From Phycomyces blakesleeanus NRRL 1555(-) (taxonomy: Eukaryota > Mucoromycota > Mucoromycetes > Mucorales > Phycomycetaceae): a DNA stretch of 64,000 nucleotides. Below the pieces are notes generated by a model, which saw nothing but the letters and a program-made list of their open reading frames with translations, was not told where the DNA came from and ran no database searches. Within the stretch, counting starts at the first letter, position 1. Each line of letters begins with the position of its first letter. The DNA lies in assembly GCF_001638985.1 (NCBI RefSeq), contig NW_017265139.1:1550001-1614000 (forward strand), read 5' to 3'. Below are positions 37,690 through 49,616 of the stretch, in pieces. A program made the position numbers and the translations under genes.

Positions 37690-40600
37690 TGTTTGTGTTC
37701 ATATTTTATTCTGGTCACACTATACCACGGGAGGAATCCAAGCTTGGTTATACACACACAAATGTATATATATTTGTATGTGTGTGTATGTGTAATGAAG
37801 AATAAGAAATATGATGATAATAATGAGAGTGTTCTTTCTCTTCTTCTTGTATACTGATAATACCAATTGTACTAATGACACTAACTCTACGGGAAATCAA
37901 ATGCGTGCTTAGGCGTGTAATTTTTTAATGTGCTCCGGGGTGTATTTAGAGGTGTATTTTCTATTTTTGTTCAAAAGGTTTTTCTCTTCCCTTTTTCCCT
38001 TATATGTATATATGTAATAAGATGTATACATATATAGATATAAAATTATAGAAGTATATAACTATATACACATGCGTTTATTCATAAAAATATAGAAAAA
38101 TAACACAGTGCTCCTAAAATTCAGTTGGAGGATACTTAAGATGTGTTACTGGAAGCAAAATGTCAAGTCCAAATACTTGGATTTGTCGCACAAATTTATG
38201 CATCAAGGAGTCTAATAAATAAATAGATAAATAAAGCAATGTGTTTCAAATTATATACTACTGTTATTAGAACCAGTATTAGTATTAGTATTAGTTTGAA
38301 TATTATATATTATTTGAAACAAATTAGCTATTTAGTTTTTTTTTCTTTTTCTTTTTATTTCTTTTTTCTTCTTCTGTTCTTGGCTGGTATACAAAACCAA
38401 TACACACACACACATGGACCAAAAAAAGAAAATAAGAGAACAAAAAAAATCTTTTGTCTAATGAGACCGTGCACCCACGCGCAGTACGTTCATTACACGT
38501 GGCTCCCAAACTGACTATTTCGTGTCAGGGTAATTTTTGAAGATCAGCATAGATAAATAAAGATGTATTTATTCGAAGAAATAAATAATTAGGCGAGAGA
38601 GAAAGAAGGAGATATAAGGAATTAATGAATGAAGGAATGAATTGGCGAATTAAAGGAATAAGGAAACGGCTCCAACCTATCCTGTGGGGACCCTTTCACC
38701 TTGAAGTGGAATATTGTCGGGCTTGGAACAAAATAAGCAAGATAGAAAAGGAGAAGCAGAGAAAAGAAATCGGTAATCGGTAATCGGTAATCGAATGGAG
38801 CAATTACTTTCTATATAAATAATTATATATATCTAAATACAATAACAGGTTATGGTCTGCGTTACTCGAGTCCAATTGGTGCAAATTGATCATAATACAA
38901 AATGTTTCCATATATCAAATTGTCGCCTTGTCAAACCATTTCTTTTATTTTTCTTTACGAGTTAAGCTTATAGAACACCAATAGCTAAACCTCTTTTGTA
39001 TTCTTTCTTGACTCATCAAACTATCCTCTTCTGTACATTCCCACAGCTCAGCCCTAACCCTAATCCTGCCGGATACACTTTACTTTCCTTACACGTTTAA
39101 GTCTAATTCATTAGATGCTATCAAAGGTGGTTACAAGTAATAAAAAGAGAAAGAAGCTACTGCAGTAATTATTAGTAGTTGATCATTTTGATCGATTGAA
39201 CCAATATGTGGGTATAATTTCTAAAGAAATAGTAGTAGCATCGAAAGATATGTTACCACCACTTCAAAAAGCAAAATACATATCTAGTTTTCTTTTGGTT
39301 CTCTAGCAATGAGCATAATATTTTGTAAGAGGGATCGAATGTACATTGAGAGAAACATCAGATTTATTGATATCAAAGATGTTTTATACAAAGCTATAAG
39401 AAGAAATCATATCAGGTGTAAACAAAGTCTTCTTACAGCATTGGAACTACCCATCATTTTAAGATAATAATACTATACAATAAAGTATAGTATTTTGAGA
39501 CTATGAATAGATAAATTATATCTACTTCTTTTTTTAAAGGAAATATCAGCATTGTATATACACAACGAGGTTGTAAATTTAGTATAAATATTAATAACAG
39601 CTGAATGTATACGAGAGAAATTTGATCGTAATTCCATACCTACCTAATGTAAACTGTCGTTAAGTGCTAGATTTGCTCACTATACAAAAAATGATAATAG
39701 TATAATTTAATCTTTGTAAAGTTTCGCACAATTTAAAATTTTGAAATTTTACATTTTTTTTTTGAAGAGTAAGAGCAGCTTCAGCAGTTTCTTTATCAAA
39801 AAATAATAATCTTTAGAGTTATTGTTTTTGGCATCTTTCCTTCTTCTAAAAGGTGAGCTTTATAGTTGAATTTCTTTTTCGTAATATATATATATGAAAT
39901 AATATAAAGGACAGAACTTTTAAAACTCTTAAAATATTCTTCAGGTGTAAAGAATATAATCTAAATTTTAAAGATATACTTTTTTTTTGATTTTTTTCTT
40001 TACTTTATTTCTAGATTTGAATGTAAAGATTTTGTGTAAAGAGACTGGGAGAGTTGCTCCAGAGCAAATATCTGCTATGTATATTTTTTTTTTATTTTGT
40101 GAAAATAGTATAAATGTTTAGGATTCTATAGAAGTATCCGGACATTTAATATCTAAATAGATATAGTCGGAGTATATAAATCAGAATGATCCGGTTCTCG
40201 GTCTTGTCTCTCCTCAAGGTCGGTCTTTAGAAATTAACAAGGAATAAATCTGGTGATTACTTCGTTTTATATTTACATATATACATTTTACATAATTATG
40301 TATTAAAAAGACTACATTTTGTTCTGATAAACTATTGACTTCATATGTTTCAAATATTTAGAAGTTTGAATATTGATATGTAAGTCTTTATTATGTAGCA
40401 AGTACAGCTGTGTTAATGACAGACAATATCTTGAGTTCCAATGTAACCAATCTAGAAGAAGAAGAAAAAGGTTAAAATATTGTGTAGACTCACCTACTCA
40501 CTAAAGTACACACACGCACACACACATATATATATATTTATATATATAAGAGAGAGAGAAAGTAAGAGAGAAAAGTCTTTCAATAAGAGCTTTAATTTCA

Positions 40601-41216
40601 AGAATTATGCACTCTCAAGTTACTCAAAGAACTTGTTATGGATATATTTTGGACGCACAGTTTTACTTGCTAGTTTTGTAGTGAGCCAAAATACGTGTCT
40701 TTCTTTCCTTCTTCCTTGCTTGATTGACTGGATTTTCTATTTGTTACGGTATATACAGACACATAAAGATATTCAAATACATTAAAGCCACATATTTCTC
40801 AAAGTTTTATCTATAAATCTTGTTGTTTTTGAAAAAGACAATGTAATTGAAAGTTGAAGCAACCAATATCCAAAGTCACAACTGGTTTTCTCTTTCTGTT
40901 TTTAAAACATTTGCATACTGATTGCCCAAAATTCCGATGCTAGCCCCGTCCTCTCTCTCTTTACGTTCATATTTTTCTTCTCTTCTTCTTCTCCTCTTTT
41001 CCTTGATACTGTATACTCTGTGAGTCTAAGTGTTCAAGCACACACAACATAATCGCCAAAGAAAATACGCAGTGACATTAATATATATATATATATATAT
41101 GTCTTAAAACAACAACCAAGATACAATCACTCGTACTCACGTACTCAAAGTCACCAATTAGGATATTCTTTTCTTATTATTAAAGTGCTTAAACTAGTAT
41201 TTCGTAAAAACTCGCA
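37690..41216. other. AT-rich intergenic region
   Basis: About 3.5 kb with no supportable gene. It contains CA and TA microsatellites and a short CCCTAACCCTAA run at 39052-39063. The last few hundred bases before 41217 are TC-rich and then A-rich, as expected for the promoter and leader of the Sds3-like gene. Confidence 0.55.
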
Positions 41217-43741
41217 ATGTATCCTGAAGGTCAATTGTCACCATCAGTACCAAACTCACCAAGATATACTCTACCGCCAATCACTTCACCAACGTCTCGA
41301 CAAAACATGCATCCTCCACAGCCTCAATTTAATCAAAACAATATCCATCATCGACCTATGGACCGTGAACCTGATCAGCCCAATTTGTATAAGCAACATA
41401 CTCCTCAATTCGCAGCGTCTTCATCAGTATCCTCAACATTTGTGCAGATGCTAGCATACAATAACACACACCCAAGTAACAGAGGAGAGAAAATAACCCA
41501 ACACAACAAATCAACTACTTTTAGTAATCACCCACCACAACAATCACAACAACCATTACCGCCACAGCAACCATTACCACCACAACCACAACCACAACCA
41601 CAACCGCAACCACAACCGCAACCACAACCGCAACAAAATAAACACCACCACCAGCAACACCACCAGCAAAATCAGCAGCAACACCACCAGCAAAATCAGC
41701 AGCAACACCACCAGCAACATCACCAACACCAACAGCCAACGCTATTATCTACAGCATACACAAGTACAGTACAAAACACATACTCATATCATCCCTACCA
41801 TGAATATCCTTCATATGGAGCACCACACGAAACTAGTCATCAAGTAGGAGAGAATGAAAAGGCTCATGTAGCAGCACCGTGGCCAGCGCAATATCGAACA
41901 AATAGCAGCAGCAATAATGTAGTTTATGGACAGCCATCTTCCGTTTCAATTTCGACTCGTTCTCCAATACAGATAGCAACTCCTGAAGAAATTCATCAGT
42001 ACACTTACACTAATCTCCCCAAAGAAAACAATAGTAGGAATAGTAGTAATACTCGATGGCAGGAAGGTATGTAATGTGTAATTTATAATGTGGAGTATAG
42101 TTATCTTTGCAGTACTTATCATAGCTAGAATAATCTTTCTTCTTCTCCTTTTGACTTAAATTTCATTTAGGTGAAATAGTTCAGGTTACCGAAAATGCAC
42201 GGACAAAGAAGGAGCGAGAGTATAATGAGAGGGTTCAAGAGATAGAGCGCGAGTTTATGGAAAACAAAAGAATGTAAGGTATCTCTTTCTTCATCTTTTA
42301 GAGAGAGAAAGGAGGAACGTGGGGAGAAAAAAAAAGGAAAGGAGAAAAGATGTGTTGGGATCTAGTCTCCGATCATGCTCTGACAGCAAAAGACCTTCAG
42401 TACTAGCTGAGGAATTGTTGAATTGTATTGGATTTATTGAACCCTAAAACTGATTCGTCGCAGCATTTATCAGGAAAAGATGGAAAAAGTCCAGGAAGAA
42501 CTCAATGAGGTGTACAATGGCAAGTATATAGTGTACATGCAACAAATATAATTTACGAGAGAATCTAACTGGATTTATATATCTGCATAATTATTATATA
42601 CAGGGGATTATGCCTTGTTTGATGAGAGACTAGCAGCTTTGGAAGATAATAGGGTTTTGATGATAAAGAATGCCCAGTTGATGATGGACTACCAAGTAAA
42701 GTGTGTTGATAAACAACATGACACAGACTGGCGTACTCTAGAGAAAGAGTCTATGGTACGTATTCTCAAGATCTAGAGGAAAATATTGTTTTGTTTAATT
42801 TTTTGCTTTATTGGTTCATGGGGTGGGTTCCCGTCTTGTAGGCAGAGAAAAGGGAGCTTCAGAGAGCAATGTATGTCATGTTAGAAGAAAAGAGAAAAAA
42901 ACTAAAGGAAGACAAGGATGGTGAATTGGGATCATCAAAAGGTACGTTAAAAACAACTATGGGGGGAGGGGGGTTATTTGGCTTGGCTTGGCTTGGCTTG
43001 GCTTGGCTTAGTGAAGAGAGGTGAAGAGAGGCAAAATTAAGGGAAGTAAAGTGTTTAGTCCAAGTACATAAATAAATCAATAAAAAACAACAAACAAAAT
43101 CACCATATCTAGAACTCGCCTATTCGACTCACCACACCCGCAACCGCAAAAGAATGATGCGGAAGCGAGGTAACCCTCTACTGAAACTGGACAGTATACC
43201 GCCCACAAAGACGGGAAACTACACATCAAAACGCCGTTATGCCGCAGAACATATCCTTTTTAATATAGTAATTACTGCTAATTCTAGTGCACCAGATTTA
43301 AAGAAAGAAAGAAAGACCTAAATAGTTCACCAGTGTGTTGGTTCTTGACTCTTTTATATTTAATTACGGATGAGAGACTTTTCTTCGATTGGGCACGCAC
43401 TGACAGCTCGGAATGAAGATGAGCTTGAAGCTGATTTGCTAGTAATGCGCAAGGTTCGTATCAATTAGTGTACACTATCCACACATGCAAACGCACGCAC
43501 ATACGCACATACGCACACACACACACACACGTAAAGAAAGAAAGAAAGAAATATGCACAGGTGCATGTAAATACACACACACATACACACATACGCACGC
43601 ACGTTAGTTGTTCTAGACAGAACATCAACTTTACTTTCTTAGGGTGATCAGTCAAAGCCACAATCTAAAGCCTCAATAGCCGTCCACACAACTACAACCA
43701 CCAGAACCACCACTAGCAATCGATCATCAACAAAACGATAA
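41217..43741 (+). CDS. Sds3-like subunit of the Sin3-Rpd3 histone deacetylase complex
   Basis: Eight exons: 41217-42066, 42171-42273, 42464-42519, 42604-42755, 42842-42941, 43113-43250, 43368-43453, 43643-43741, giving 527 residues with every phase matching. The long first exon is low complexity (PQ repeats then HQ repeats at residues about 106-176). The Sds3/BRMS1 domain follows, about residues 285-420: a coiled coil IYQEKMEKVQEELNEVYNGD, ALFDERLAALEDNRVLM and LMMDYQVKCVDKQHDTDW. A basic stretch and a late acidic helix (RNEDELEADLLVMRK) complete the family layout. Sds3 holds Sin3 and the deacetylase together for gene repression in the nucleus. Two introns are unusual: intron 3 needs a GC donor and intron 6 is a U12-type AT-AC intron. 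Confidence 0.9.
42520..42603 (+). other. GC-AG intron in the Sds3-like gene
   Basis: The donor reads AATG then GCAAGT. The only nearby GT (42524) leaves a frame that hits a stop in the next exon, while the GC donor restores NGDYALFDERL, the conserved Sds3 reading. Confidence 0.85.
42978..43009. repeat. (GGCTT)n tandem repeat in intron 5 of the Sds3-like gene
   Basis: About six consecutive GCTTG units, preceded by a G-rich run. Confidence 0.9.
43251..43367 (+). other. U12-type AT-AC intron in the Sds3-like gene
   Basis: The 5' splice site is ATATCCTTTT, an exact match to the minor-spliceosome consensus (A/G)TATCCTTT. A branch-like GTTCTTGACT lies at 43341-43350 (8 of 10 against TTCCTTAACT, counting G for A as a mismatch-tolerant purine), with its branch A about 19 nt before a terminal AC. 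Splicing C then GG gives an Arg codon and keeps the frame into MRDFSSIGHALTAR. No GT-AG pair in the interval keeps the frame. Length is 117 nt. Confidence 0.85.
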
Positions 43742-43816
43742 TAACTTATTTTCACATCATGGAATGACCTTTCTTCTTCTTTTTATATACATATTATTGT
43801 TCACTTATGAGTCTCA

Positions 43817-43823
<7 letters not shown>

Positions 43824-43851
<28 letters not shown>
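43824..43851. repeat. (ATCT)n microsatellite
   Basis: Seven ATCT units in the 3' flank of the Sds3-like gene. Confidence 0.9.
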
Positions 43852-43852
<1 letters not shown>

Positions 43853-44590
43853 TCTTGTCTGTTTGTCTGTTTATATTTTCGTTAGCCTTTTCTTTTCCTT
43901 TCTCTATTTTCTACTATTCATTTTATTTTTACTACTACTACTTTCTTCAGTGTACAAAAAAAAGTACATACTTACTCCCAGAATTTTCTTATTCATTTAC
44001 TTCAATAATCCGCCACGACAAAACCGCTCAAAAGAAAGAAAGAAAGCAATATAGTACAATGCAGTACAGTGCAGTACATTCATTGTCAATTGAACACATC
44101 TTTGAAAATAATGTTTAGTCCTTAGAGAATATTCACTATTCGGTCTTTGCTTGGAAAGGGATCAGTCCCTTTATATTTGTATTGCTATTAGTACGAGATT
44201 TTGAGCTACGATCTCAATTTTTTGTTACAAATATATCATGCAAATATATTTATGTGGCATAATGTACAGCCACTTGCAAAAACATTTCGACCTATGAGCC
44301 CAAAAAATTACTGGAGAAGAATTATGGCATATAATCGACATGCAACTACTTATCAGTAATAATAGCTGAAGTCTTCAAACTTCGAAAATTTACAGACATG
44401 GATACTTAAAGTCGATTGCACCATACAAGGTTTGCTCACTGTGCCAAAATTATGTGCCAGTCTGAATTTGAAAAGTGTGGAAATTTGAATTTGAGAAGTG
44501 TCCCCTTTTCAGCGAATGAGCAAATAATTCATGAAAAAAGTACATATGTGTGTGGGCGTGCGGATCAATGTTTATATTTGATAATTTCTC

Positions 44591-45043
44591 ATGTCGATTA
44601 TTAATGGACCAGCCAAAGTAATCTTTATACCTCCGATCGATGACAAAGATCGTTTTGCAAAGTTGCACTGCATTGCTGAATCAAGCGACAAAATAATTGA
44701 GATTAATGGCAAATTAATTGAATACACCGATCCAGAAAAAAATGACTGCATGATTCCTGATGCCTTTTATGAACTCGATCTGGGTGGAGACAGCAAACAG
44801 ACGATCCTCGTACGCCGTAATGTCGGGAATGATGCCGCGGGATTCTACACACACCCGAATGAAGATTGTTTGAACCTCGGACTGACCTGCGAGTTCGAGA
44901 CACACTACTTTACACCAGATCAAAGCGCGCGTAACCATGCCCAAGAGTATATTCCACAAGTACTTGCCGATCTGAGTGAAGAAGACAAACAGGAAATGGT
45001 TTTGTGTGTAGGAGAGCTGGTCATTACGCCTAGATCCATATAA
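44591..45043 (+). CDS. Orphan intronless ORF, 150 residues
   Basis: A single open frame with protein-like composition and evenly used codons, richer in GC than its flanks. It encodes a mostly acidic, soluble protein (starting MSIINGPAKVIFIPPIDD; later YELDLGGDSKQTILVRRNVG and ending GELVITPRSI). I recognise no domain, signal peptide or membrane segment. It ends about 50 bp before a MITE arm and lies in a repeat-rich interval, so it could be a lineage-specific gene, a part of a mobile element, or a relic. Start is the first ATG in the frame (44591). Confidence 0.5.
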   Translation: MSIINGPAKVIFIPPIDDKDRFAKLHCIAESSDKIIEINGKLIEYTDPEKNDCMIPDAFYELDLGGDSKQTILVRRNVGNDAAGFYTHPNEDCLNLGLTCEFETHYFTPDQSARNHAQEYIPQVLADLSEEDKQEMVLCVGELVITPRSI

Positions 45044-45095
45044 AATTAAATATATAGATCGATAGAAAAAAATCATGGTGATTATACAACTAAGA

Positions 45096-45428
45096 TATAT
45101 ACAAGATTTTAATTGCGAAATAGTGATTTTTCTTTTTAATATAGGTAAACTCCCAAGTTGATTTAGTGGAATTCCTATTTTAATTTAGTAGACACTGCTT
45201 GTAATATCAATGAGAATTGTCTTCATTTTAATAAATCTCCTTACAAGATCGGCAAACCTTAAAGAAACTAATGCTATGTTGGACCCAGCCATCACAGATC
45301 TCTTTTATAAGCTTCATACTGTGGTCAGGGATATAATGGTATTACAGGTAGTAGCGATTAAATTAAAATAGGAATTCCACTAAATCAAAAAGAAAAATCA
45401 CTATCTCGCACTTAAAATCCTGTATATA
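45096..45428. mobile_element. 333-bp MITE with 65-70 bp terminal inverted repeats
   Basis: The left arm (TATATACAAGATTTTAATTG, then GAAATAGTGATTTTTC) matches the reverse complement of the right arm (ending CACTTAAAATCCTGTATATA) with a few substitutions and one about 22-bp indel in the left arm near 45143. If TA is the target duplication, the ends are CAAGATTTTAA and CAGGATTTTAA, a Tc1/mariner-like terminus. There is no coding capacity inside. Confidence 0.8.
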
Positions 45429-45689
45429 TGGTTGGACTTCCGAGGACAACTATCTCTTGTAATACCCAATGGTGTATTTGATAAACAAACTCCTAATCAC
45501 TAATCTTACCTAGAGTCTTCAGACGCAAAATACAAGACAATACACATACATATTCTTGAATTATATATAAAACGCACACGCGCACACACAGTAGAAATTC
45601 AATAAAGATTATTGAGCGTCTTTAGCATTTATTTTATTGCTTAAAACTGGGTTCGTACACTTTATACTATATGTAAAGTCAATATAATA

Positions 45690-45960
45690 TTAACATTTCT
45701 CCCATTCCCGTTGCATCTTAACCTTTAAATTATTAAAAATTGTTGATAATGAGACCCTATCATCTATTACTCTAGCTTTTTGAGCCTATCCAAAACATGT
45801 TCAATTGGCTAGAGACTTAAACTTTGATCCGCCCAATTCACAAAACCAAGCATTCGTACTTACCATTTTACAACTTCGTTAAGAATTAGTGTGATAACCG
45901 GTTCCATATATTTTGCGCTTTAAGAAATACTTTATTATATACCTCCAATATAAGGTATAT
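45690..45960 (-). pseudogene. Relic of a second Tc1/mariner-type transposase
   Basis: On the minus strand the pieces EPVITLILNEVVKW, then RMLGFVNWADQSLSL and PIEHVLDRLKKLE can be read with stops and shifts between them. This is the last part of a Tc1 catalytic domain: WP.QSPDLNPIEHVW is the usual form, with the final Glu kept in PIEH. The N-terminal domains are not found. It lies 260 bp from the MITE at 45096-45428, but a link between them is not shown. Confidence 0.55.
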
Positions 45961-46501
45961 TTGACAGTTTACAGCCTAGTGAGAGCTATTATAGCAAATT
46001 ATAAGTATATTATATTACCATATTTGAGTCCATTAGCTTTAGAATACAACTCACATCTGCCTTCTGATGAAAATAATCTTTATACAATGGATTTTATGGA
46101 TAGAATGAGAAGATGGTATTATTTTTTATTTGAAGGAAAATACTCTTTTTATATATATCTATTCGATTTTTACCAGAGGTTCAGCTATTCTAGAGCTTGA
46201 ATGTATACACATGTACTTTTTTTTTTCTATAAATTATTCGGACATAGTTTTGGAATTATATAAAGCAATATATATGTGTATGTGCCGTGTTACTGTCCAG
46301 ACAAGTATCAAAAAGGTGAACTTCTCTAGGATATGTTTATTATTTCATTATTTCATTTTATACATGTATATTCATGGCCATTATACGTATGGCTGCGAAT
46401 ATGAAATAAAATAGAATGGAAAAAGAATAAAATAAGAAAAAAACAATGTAAATGGATTATATATACACACATGCACGCGCGCGTCTTTGTTGGCAGAAAT
46501 T

Positions 46502-47375
46502 TTAAAATGATGCACATGTACCACACAGACTACACAGTCCGATAACCCCACTACTAGTGGGTTGATATGTGTAGATAATTGAGCCAATGCAAAGGGTATT
46601 GTGCTCTTGAATGGATTGTATCATCTAATTGAAAGGGAGAGACATTATTAAATTTTCTTGGTCCAATGAACAATATAAATCTTTCTCTCTCACACACATA
46701 TATATGTTTTCAATAAGATACTTTACTTGAAGGGTCGCACAAAATCCACAAGATGGGCATTCGAGGGTAGGGGTCGAATAGCCTTGACTATACCGAAGTA
46801 CTGAACAATGGCAGCGAATACAAGTTGTGCTATCAGGGCGGTCAGCACAGATTTCAGATACATCTGGCTTTGTCTTCTCTAAAGAAATTATAATGAGTAC
46901 ATTGTTGTGGTTTTGTACATCTATATTATATTTCTGAATAAAACCAGATTTTATTTATTCATTCCAATTCATTGTTTTATTTGTTTATTTATTTTGATAT
47001 AGTACCTTGCTGTTGTTCTTCTTCCTTCCGTTCTTTTTCCTTCTGCCCTTGATAGTGTGGTTCATTTTCATCTTCGATTTCTGCATAGTCCCGCATGCCT
47101 ACTCGTTTAAGAGCATCCTGGTGACTATTTTTAAAATCCTCCCACTCTTGGGCAGCCACCCGCTGTAACCACTAGGATCAATGCATAAGAGAATGATGAA
47201 ACGACTTGACATGACAAATCTAACTTGTAGTTCCGCTTGCCTGATCCTCTCTACGACGATGAACAAGATCCTGCCGCGCCATTTTGGATCGATCAATGGC
47301 ATTTTGCCGGAAGCCTTCTTTCCAGATCTTGTGACGCTCCTCTGGACAGGGCTTGTTACATTGACGGCGGCTCAT
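46502..47375 (-). CDS. RPA-interacting protein (RPAIN-like) with C-terminal zinc finger
   Basis: Four exons on the minus strand: 47375-47241, 47171-47006, 46878-46727, 46624-46502, giving 191 residues. The basic N-terminus (RHKIWKEGFRQNAIDRSKM) corresponds to the importin/RPA-binding part of RPAIN, the middle is acidic and Glu-rich (VGMRDYAEIEDENE), and the C-terminus is a Cys/His zinc-finger domain: CIRCHCSVLRYS, LECPSCGFCATLQ, and GLCSLCGTCASF at the end. RPAIN carries replication protein A into the nucleus. Intron 1 uses a GC donor (CAG then GCAAGC); no GT gives the right frame. Length and layout match the family. Confidence 0.85.
47172..47240 (-). other. GC-AG intron in the RPAIN-like gene
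   Basis: 69-nt intron, donor CAG/GCAAGC, acceptor GATCCTAG, phase 0 on both sides (Gln then Trp). The donor fits the strong consensus usually seen for GC donors. Confidence 0.85.
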
Positions 47376-49616
47376 GGTCGATCACCAAGGAGGTAGGTTG
47401 GAGTTGAAAGTTGATACAAAGAACTAAATTTGAAGCCAATAAGGGAGAGTGGTGGGACTGCGACTGCGAGATTACTGGGTTATGAATATATATATATATA
47501 GTATTGTTCTGCAACAAGTCAAGTTTTTATTTGTATTTTTTATAAGAAATGCTCGGTATGTAAATTCGGACCTTATTATCTCGCAATAAAAAGCATTTTC
47601 TGCGTCAATTGAAGACATAATTGCGCAAAACTTTATTCCCCGCAAAAAATCCATTTCGGCAGGTATAAAAAAAAGGCCTTTCATTTGGTTGGAATTCTTC
47701 GGCACCGTCCCTCCGCCTTCTGCACTCTCCTCTGCATTCACGTCCTTTCCCTTCCCTCCTATGCTAGATCCCAGTATTCCAGCTGCTTCGGTTTTTGGAT
47801 TGAAAATCCTTGAAATCTGTGACCACCACTGGGCACTCCACTTCAATTCTGCCCCCTTTCTACCTTCTTTGGTTCTTTCCATTGCTCGCAAATCAATCTC
47901 TCGCCTCTGTCCTCAGCTCGAGCTTAACTTTGCTGATTTTCCCCCGCATAAAAACACACTAACATTTTAACACTAACAAAAATCACACAAAAACAAGTCA
48001 AAAACCAAAAAGCCAAAAACATCAAATAACCCTCATAAACCCTCAAAACAAATGGTGTAATTGTCTCTTTTTCCCTATTCGTTCAGAGAACTTTAATAAA
48101 TCTAAGCCTGTAAAATCTCCATACAAACAAACAAAAAAGGCCGTTTTTCCCTTTAATTTAGATTGTTACAATATGATGAAAATATTCCTTTGGATTTCAA
48201 TGTTTCCAAGCTGTGTGCGTCTAGATGTATACAAAATGACTTAGTAGTGGGTGAACGAGAGAGGGGATTTATATGGCAATAAAATATGTCATCTATTCCT
48301 GCCCATAATCATATAGACAATGTCAATAAAATAATGTGCACCCCACTATCGATTATTCAGCCAAACCATTATCCCTCTCTTAATCTGCATTCACCCTCAT
48401 CATTTTTTTATCACTCCCCACTTTTCTACTCTCCTACATATCCCCATTTTTTTCTGTACACCACCTGCTTGCTTTTAGGTCATATTTTTCTATTTGTCTT
48501 TTGTAGGAAAGCTAATAAACTTCTTTTTATGGTTTGCTTATTTTCATTTTCAAGGTAGAAAATTATCCTGTACTTACTTTTTTTTACTTTACCTAAATAC
48601 ACACTAAGATATGTAGAGTATTCACATTGGTAAGACAGAGAAGGACTAACCATCATTAATTAGGCCAAATGCGAAATATAGAATACGTATTGATAGTTGC
48701 ATAAAGGCAGGTCTTCGGGCACAAACTATTCATGTACAATATAGTTGAGAATATACTGTTGAGTACTTTATTTGCATTTGTTAAATATCCTCATAGACTT
48801 TATATAAATATCTTCCACATGAAAATAATTTAGCTCTAATATTTGCTGATAGAACACAACATTTCATTATATCTGGAAACATGAAGTCTGACTTGAGATT
48901 CTGAATTGGGCATTTATATCTGGTCCCTAATGGTCTATAATAATGGTTTTTATAAATATTGCGTACACCGATTAGTCTACACACATTTTGTACACATTTA
49001 AATCCTATATATTTTCTCGTTATAATCCGAAATATGTTAACTTGTTAAATTCTCACTTGGAAGAGTCTAGTATTTGCTCGAGGAGTGTAAGGTACATATA
49101 TGTACTTTATCTCTTATCTCATAGAAGTGCTATAATATTCAAGATTACTCGCTTTTTTATACAGATAAATACTATTTGAAATTCAAAGCAGCTCTTTGAC
49201 AATTATGTAGAACTCGCTATCAAGTATACTATTTCCATTAATAGATACTTGTAGTATATATTCACGGGTAAGAATTAGGTACTCGTACTTAAGACACAAA
49301 AGGAATGAAAGGTAAAGCCAGAAAGCTGTTTACACTTTATGTATTTGTACATTCAAAGGTACTCAAGTAAGGTTATTACTTAATGTTAAGGTAATACGAC
49401 ACCTACTTTTAGATATAAAATATTATATTTCAGATTTTCTAGGGCCAAGAAAATTTCACAGGCATAAAAACTCTCTTCTTTGGTGGCTTTACTTATATTG
49501 GACTGTCAGTTTGGTACACCGATTTCTAACACACTGTATCTTTCAATTAATGTGTACACTCGTACACTCGAAGGGATAAATATATATATATACATTACTA
49601 TATAGAGTATATCAAC
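47376..49616. other. Intergenic region with unassigned, partly GC-rich segment
   Basis: A block at about 47690-47960 is richer in C and T and open in two frames (plus 47689-47970; minus 47891-47472), neither with a recognised domain. It may be the 5' part of an old retroelement or a promoter. The remainder is AT-rich without features I can support. Confidence 0.4.

Noticed and set aside
39052..39063. CCCTAACCCTAA telomere-like sequence
   Set aside because: Only two units in an interior AT-rich region; too short to be a telomere or interstitial telomeric array.
41521..41739. Minus-strand Val/Ala/Gly-rich open frame
   Set aside because: Antisense shadow of the Pro/Gln/His repeats in the Sds3-like gene.
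43261..43376. GT-AG splicing for the sixth intron of the Sds3-like gene (donor ATA then GTAATT)
   Set aside because: The donor leaves phase 0, but every AG before the next coding exon requires phase 1 or 2, so the frame breaks; the AT-AC pair fits exactly.
43764..44118. Open frames rich in Leu, Tyr and Ser after the Sds3-like gene
   Set aside because: Arise from the ATCT repeat and T-rich 3' flank; no domain.
47472..47970. Overlapping open frames on both strands in a CT-rich block
   Set aside because: No recognised domain, no phase-consistent partner exons, and neither strand is preferred; kept only as an intergenic note.
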